From CBFGWV01 sp965652545 (GTDB lineage: Bacteria; Pseudomonadota; Gammaproteobacteria; Competibacterales; Competibacteraceae): a stretch of DNA of 7,187 nucleotides. Positions 5,797 through 7,187 of this stretch are shown one piece after another (position 1 is the first letter of the stretch; every line of letters begins with the position of its first letter). The notes below the pieces were generated by a model. The model was not told where the DNA came from. It saw only the letters and a list, made by a program, of their open reading frames with translations, and searched no databases. Position numbers and translations under genes: made by a program. The stretch spans positions 1 through 7,187 of the forward strand of contig CBFGWV010000248.1 in the NCBI GenBank assembly GCA_965652545.1, in the 5' to 3' direction.

Positions 5797-6918
5797 ATGA
5801 CCGATGTCGACGTCATCGTCATCGGCGGTGGGATGGCTGGCGCCTCCCTGGGCGCCTTACTGGCCGCCGACCGGCGGGTATTGCTGCTGGAGGCCGAAGA
5901 CCGGCCGGGGTTTCACAGTACCGGCCGATCCGCCGCCATATTCATCCAGAACTACGGCAACCGCGTCATCCGCAGCCTCAGCGCGGCCAGCCGTGTGTTC
6001 TACGATGCCCCGCCGGCGGGCTTCAGCGAACACCGCCTGCTCAACCCGCGCGGCATGTTATTCATAGCCGACGAGGCCTGTTCACCACTGCTCGATGCCC
6101 TGCTGGCCGAGGCCCAGGGCTTGTTCGAAGTCTCACCGGCCAAGGCGTTGGAGCGGGTGCCAATCCTGCGTCCCGAGGCCGTCACCCGCGCCGCCTACGA
6201 GGCAGACGCGATGGACATCGACGTCAATGCCGTCCACAGCGGCTACCTGCGCCTGTTCAAGCACCACGGCGGCGAACTCGTCACCCGCGCCCGCGTTCAT
6301 GCCCTGGAGCGCAGCAACGGGCTGTGGACCGTCGCCAGCGACCAGGGCCGCTGGCGCGCCCCCGTCATCGTCAACGCCGCCGGTGCCTGGGCAGACAGCA
6401 TCGCCGGCCTGGCCGGCCTCGCCGCACTGGGCCTGCAACCGCTCAAACGCACCGCCGCCATCGTCGTCCCCCCCGCCGACTACGACGTGCGCGGCTGGCC
6501 CTTGTTCGAAGACGTGGCCGAGCGTTGGTACAGCCGCCCCGAGGGCGGCAAGCTGATGGTCAGCCCCGTCGACGAAACCCCCGTCGAACCGCACGACGCC
6601 TTCGCCGACGACATGGACCTCGCCGAAGGCATCGACCGCTTCCAGCAGGCCGTCAACTTCGAGATCACCCGCGTCGAACGCAGTTGGGCGGGCTTGCGCA
6701 CCTTCGCCCCCGACCGCACCCCCGTCGTCGGCTACGACCCGCGAGCGGAGGGGTTCTTCTGGTTTGCCGGCCAAGGCGGCTACGGCATCCAGATCGCCCC
6801 GGGCATGGCCTGGCTGGCGCGGGCGTTGCTTGCGGGCGAAGCTCTGTCGGACCCACTCGTCGAACAGGCCGTGGTGCCTGACCATCTGGGCGTCTCAAGG
6901 TTGCTGGGGCTGCAGTGA
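5797..6918 (+). CDS. FAD-dependent amino acid dehydrogenase, DauA-like (DAO family)
   Basis: Flavin enzyme of the D-amino acid oxidase/dehydrogenase family, 373 aa. It would oxidise an amino acid or secondary amine to an imine, probably passing electrons to the respiratory chain. Visible are the ADP-binding GGGMAG (10-15) with Glu32 ending the second strand, the HSTGRSAA flavin segment (40-47), NAAGAWADSIAGLAG before the substrate strands, Tyr245, and SWAGLRTF with Arg301, then EGFFWFAGQGGYGIQ near the C-terminus. Against the Pseudomonas aeruginosa D-arginine dehydrogenase DauA as I remember it, Tyr53, Tyr245 (DauA Tyr249) and Arg301 (DauA Arg305, carboxylate binding) are kept. DauA His48 and Glu87, the latter contacting the guanidinium, are Ile48 and Met87. 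The carboxylate anchor therefore suggests an amino acid substrate, but arginine is unlikely. GGAG at 5787-5790 is its ribosome-binding site, inside the end of the deacetylase gene. It is the last gene of the apparent operon. Confidence 0.92.
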   Translation: MTDVDVIVIGGGMAGASLGALLAADRRVLLLEAEDRPGFHSTGRSAAIFIQNYGNRVIRSLSAASRVFYDAPPAGFSEHRLLNPRGMLFIADEACSPLLDALLAEAQGLFEVSPAKALERVPILRPEAVTRAAYEADAMDIDVNAVHSGYLRLFKHHGGELVTRARVHALERSNGLWTVASDQGRWRAPVIVNAAGAWADSIAGLAGLAALGLQPLKRTAAIVVPPADYDVRGWPLFEDVAERWYSRPEGGKLMVSPVDETPVEPHDAFADDMDLAEGIDRFQQAVNFEITRVERSWAGLRTFAPDRTPVVGYDPRAEGFFWFAGQGGYGIQIAPGMAWLARALLAGEALSDPLVEQAVVPDHLGVSRLLGLQ

Positions 6919-7031
6919 GCGGAGTGTCGGGCAAGGGACACGGTCCGCGAGACATGTAGCTGACATCTCCAGATCTGCACCGCAGGCGCAGCTCCAAAGC
7001 CTGGGGTAGCCGCTCAGCGTGGTTCAGCCGT
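6919..7031. other. Intergenic stretch without a recognisable gene
   Basis: Between the FAD dehydrogenase stop and the second repeat I see no coding frame with a ribosome-binding site, no RNA gene and no stem followed by a T-run that would mark an intrinsic terminator. A distant 7-bp inverted pair (TGAGCGG at 6916-6922, CCGCTCA at 7010-7016) is too weak to call. Operon termination may be Rho-dependent, or may involve the repeat that follows. Confidence 0.6.
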
Positions 7032-7185
7032 CCCTGGGAGCACCGAGTTGCACTCGGTAGCCGAGCGCAGCTCGGCCATGCCTGGCCTCCGCAGTATGGT
7101 TCAGAGTGATCGCGGATCAACGTTCAAAGCCTATCAAGCGGCCGGCCTTTGGCCGGCTACCGAGTACAACTCGGTGCTCCCAGGG
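7032..7185 (+). repeat. 154-bp inverted-repeat element with twin hairpins at each end (REPIN/MITE-like), copy 2
   Basis: It has the same architecture and exact dimensions as the element at 4579-4732: arms of 45 bp (7032-7076 and 7141-7185) and a 64-bp core. Arms begin CCCTGGGAGC. The outer stem is ACCGAGT/ACTCGGT (7042-7058 and 7159-7175), so the first base pair is A-T where copy 1 has G-C, changed on both sides of both arms. Inner hairpins are GCCGAGC/GCTCGGC (7060-7076) and GCCGGCC/GGCCGGC (7141-7157), again perfect 7-bp stems with 3-nt loops. The core is largely unrelated to copy 1, except for CATG at its left edge and CAA(A/G)CG at its right edge. The element ends 2 nt before the window does, so its right flank cannot be examined. 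Confidence 0.88.
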
Positions 7186-7187
7186 GC

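Noticed and set aside
4579..7185. CRISPR array
   Set aside because: There are only two copies 2.4 kb apart in each orientation, with no regular spacing or cas genes. The units are inverted hairpin pairs, not direct repeats.

Overview
The window is GC-rich and densely coding, with all six genes on the + strand. They are packed like one catabolic operon: gaps of 2, 11 and 1 nt, and one 4-nt GTGA overlap. The single wide gap, about 200 nt, holds a structured repeat. Codon use, the gene families and the REP/MITE-like repeats fit a GC-rich proteobacterium, most likely a gammaproteobacterium. I cannot place it more closely from sequence alone.

Layout. 34-1185 encodes a Tat-exported PotD-type substrate-binding protein and 1188-2291 its PotA-type ABC ATPase; no permease gene lies in the window. 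2303-3661 is a class III (omega-amino acid) PLP aminotransferase. Its stop overlaps the GTG start of a beta-keto acid cleavage enzyme (BKACE, DUF849/Kce family) at 3658-4572. A 154-bp inverted-repeat element (4579-4732) follows. Next come a zinc deacetylase of the acetylpolyamine amidohydrolase/HDAC type (4770-5795) and a DauA-like FAD-dependent amino acid dehydrogenase (5797-6918). A second 154-bp element of the same architecture (7032-7185) closes the window.

How the genes may work together (inference). A small amine- or amino-acid-like solute is imported, an N-acyl group is removed by the HDAC-like enzyme, and amino groups are removed by the aminotransferase and the FAD dehydrogenase. BKACE then cleaves a beta-keto acid with acetyl-CoA. 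An aminotransferase translationally coupled to a BKACE points to a beta-amino acid substrate, because transamination of a beta-amino acid yields a beta-keto acid. With a deacetylase in the same operon, N6-acetyl-beta-lysine (a compatible solute) or a similar N-acyl beta-amino acid is an attractive candidate. Ordinary acetylpolyamine catabolism is the main alternative.

The most striking non-coding signal is the pair of repeats. Each has two 45-bp arms in inverted orientation, each arm carries two adjacent hairpins with 7-bp stems and 3-nt loops, and the stem sequences differ between arms and copies while the pairing is kept.
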